Origin: Nocardioides sp. InS609-2 | GTDB lineage: Bacteria; Actinomycetota; Actinomycetes; Propionibacteriales; Nocardioidaceae | Assembly: GCF_023208195.1 (NCBI RefSeq) | Contig: NZ_CP060034.1 | Location: forward strand, 4,460,053-4,524,052 | DNA: 64,000 nucleotides | Direction: 5' to 3' | Shown here: positions 63,987 to 64,000 of the stretch, one piece after another | Numbering within the stretch: position 1 is the stretch's first letter | How the letters are laid out: every line of letters begins with the position of its first letter | The notes under the pieces: model-generated | Told to the model about the DNA's origin: nothing | Database searches by the model: none | The model's input: only the letters and a program-made list of their open reading frames with translations | Program-made: the position numbers and the translations under genes

Positions 63987-64000
63987 GTCTGGACCTCACG
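63983..64000 (+). CDS. Possible start of the next gene (cut by window edge)
   Basis: GTG at 63983 overlaps the aroE stop (GTGA), the coupling style used throughout this run. Only six codons (V/M-S-L-D-L-T) are visible, so no product can be named. Confidence 0.35.

Overview
The window comes from the chromosome of a high-GC actinobacterium, most likely in or near Nocardioidaceae. Signs are GC-rich codon usage, frequent GTG starts, ATGA/GTGA gene overlaps, an SsgA-family protein, an ANTAR protein, and an actinobacterial SOS box. From about 17.6 kb onward the housekeeping genes follow the order known from Mycobacterium tuberculosis (Rv2614c to Rv2552c): thrS, HIT/Ap4A phosphorylase, pgsA, pdxS, pdxT, yebC, ruvCAB, yajC-secDF, apt, rel, a glyoxalase-II-like gene, hisS, aspS, rarA, alaS, ruvX, mltG, aroE. 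The species assignment is inferred; no rRNA gene is present.

Positions 1-17.5 kb are accessory. They begin with the 3' end of an unrecognised gene, an ssgA-like gene and tRNA-Val(CAC). A nested insertion-sequence area follows (about 1.38-8.2 kb). A complete IS21 element (1455-4003, 6-bp target duplication GTCTTG) sits inside the 3' end of an IS3-family transposase, which is also cut by a second IS3 element. That second element is deleted at its far end and joined to a decapitated glyoxalase-like gene. A Schlafen/AlbA_2-type gene, a TfoX-like gene, a third IS3 fragment and a 67-bp tandem repeat complete the area. Next come a LysR/MFS divergent pair and a stretch of decaying genes (an SDR pseudogene, a CBS-domain remnant) around an intact PAS-ANTAR regulator. 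A four-gene glycosyltransferase operon and a truncated csoR that keeps its operator follow.

The conserved backbone starts at thrS and is interrupted in several places. Between pdxS and pdxT lies an approximately 9-kb export locus. It has two ER/SipW-type signal peptidases, four small 'YW-motif' exported proteins in the style of TasA/camelysin, and a 1538-residue LamG-repeat surface protein. A fossil pdxT fragment lies inside this locus. Next to rel is a stand-alone GIY-YIG nuclease gene embedded in REP-like palindromes arranged as asymmetric inverted pairs; this nuclease/repeat pairing is one of the least explained structures here. Between aspS and rarA an oligopeptide ABC transporter is encoded in the unusual order C-A-B-D-F.

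Functionally, the backbone covers aminoacyl-tRNA synthesis (Thr, His, Asp, Ala), PLP synthesis (PdxST), Holliday-junction repair under a LexA box (RuvCAB), Sec export (YajC-SecDF), (p)ppGpp metabolism (Rel), purine salvage (Apt), phosphatidylinositol-phosphate synthesis (PgsA), murein glycan termination (MltG) and the shikimate pathway (AroE).
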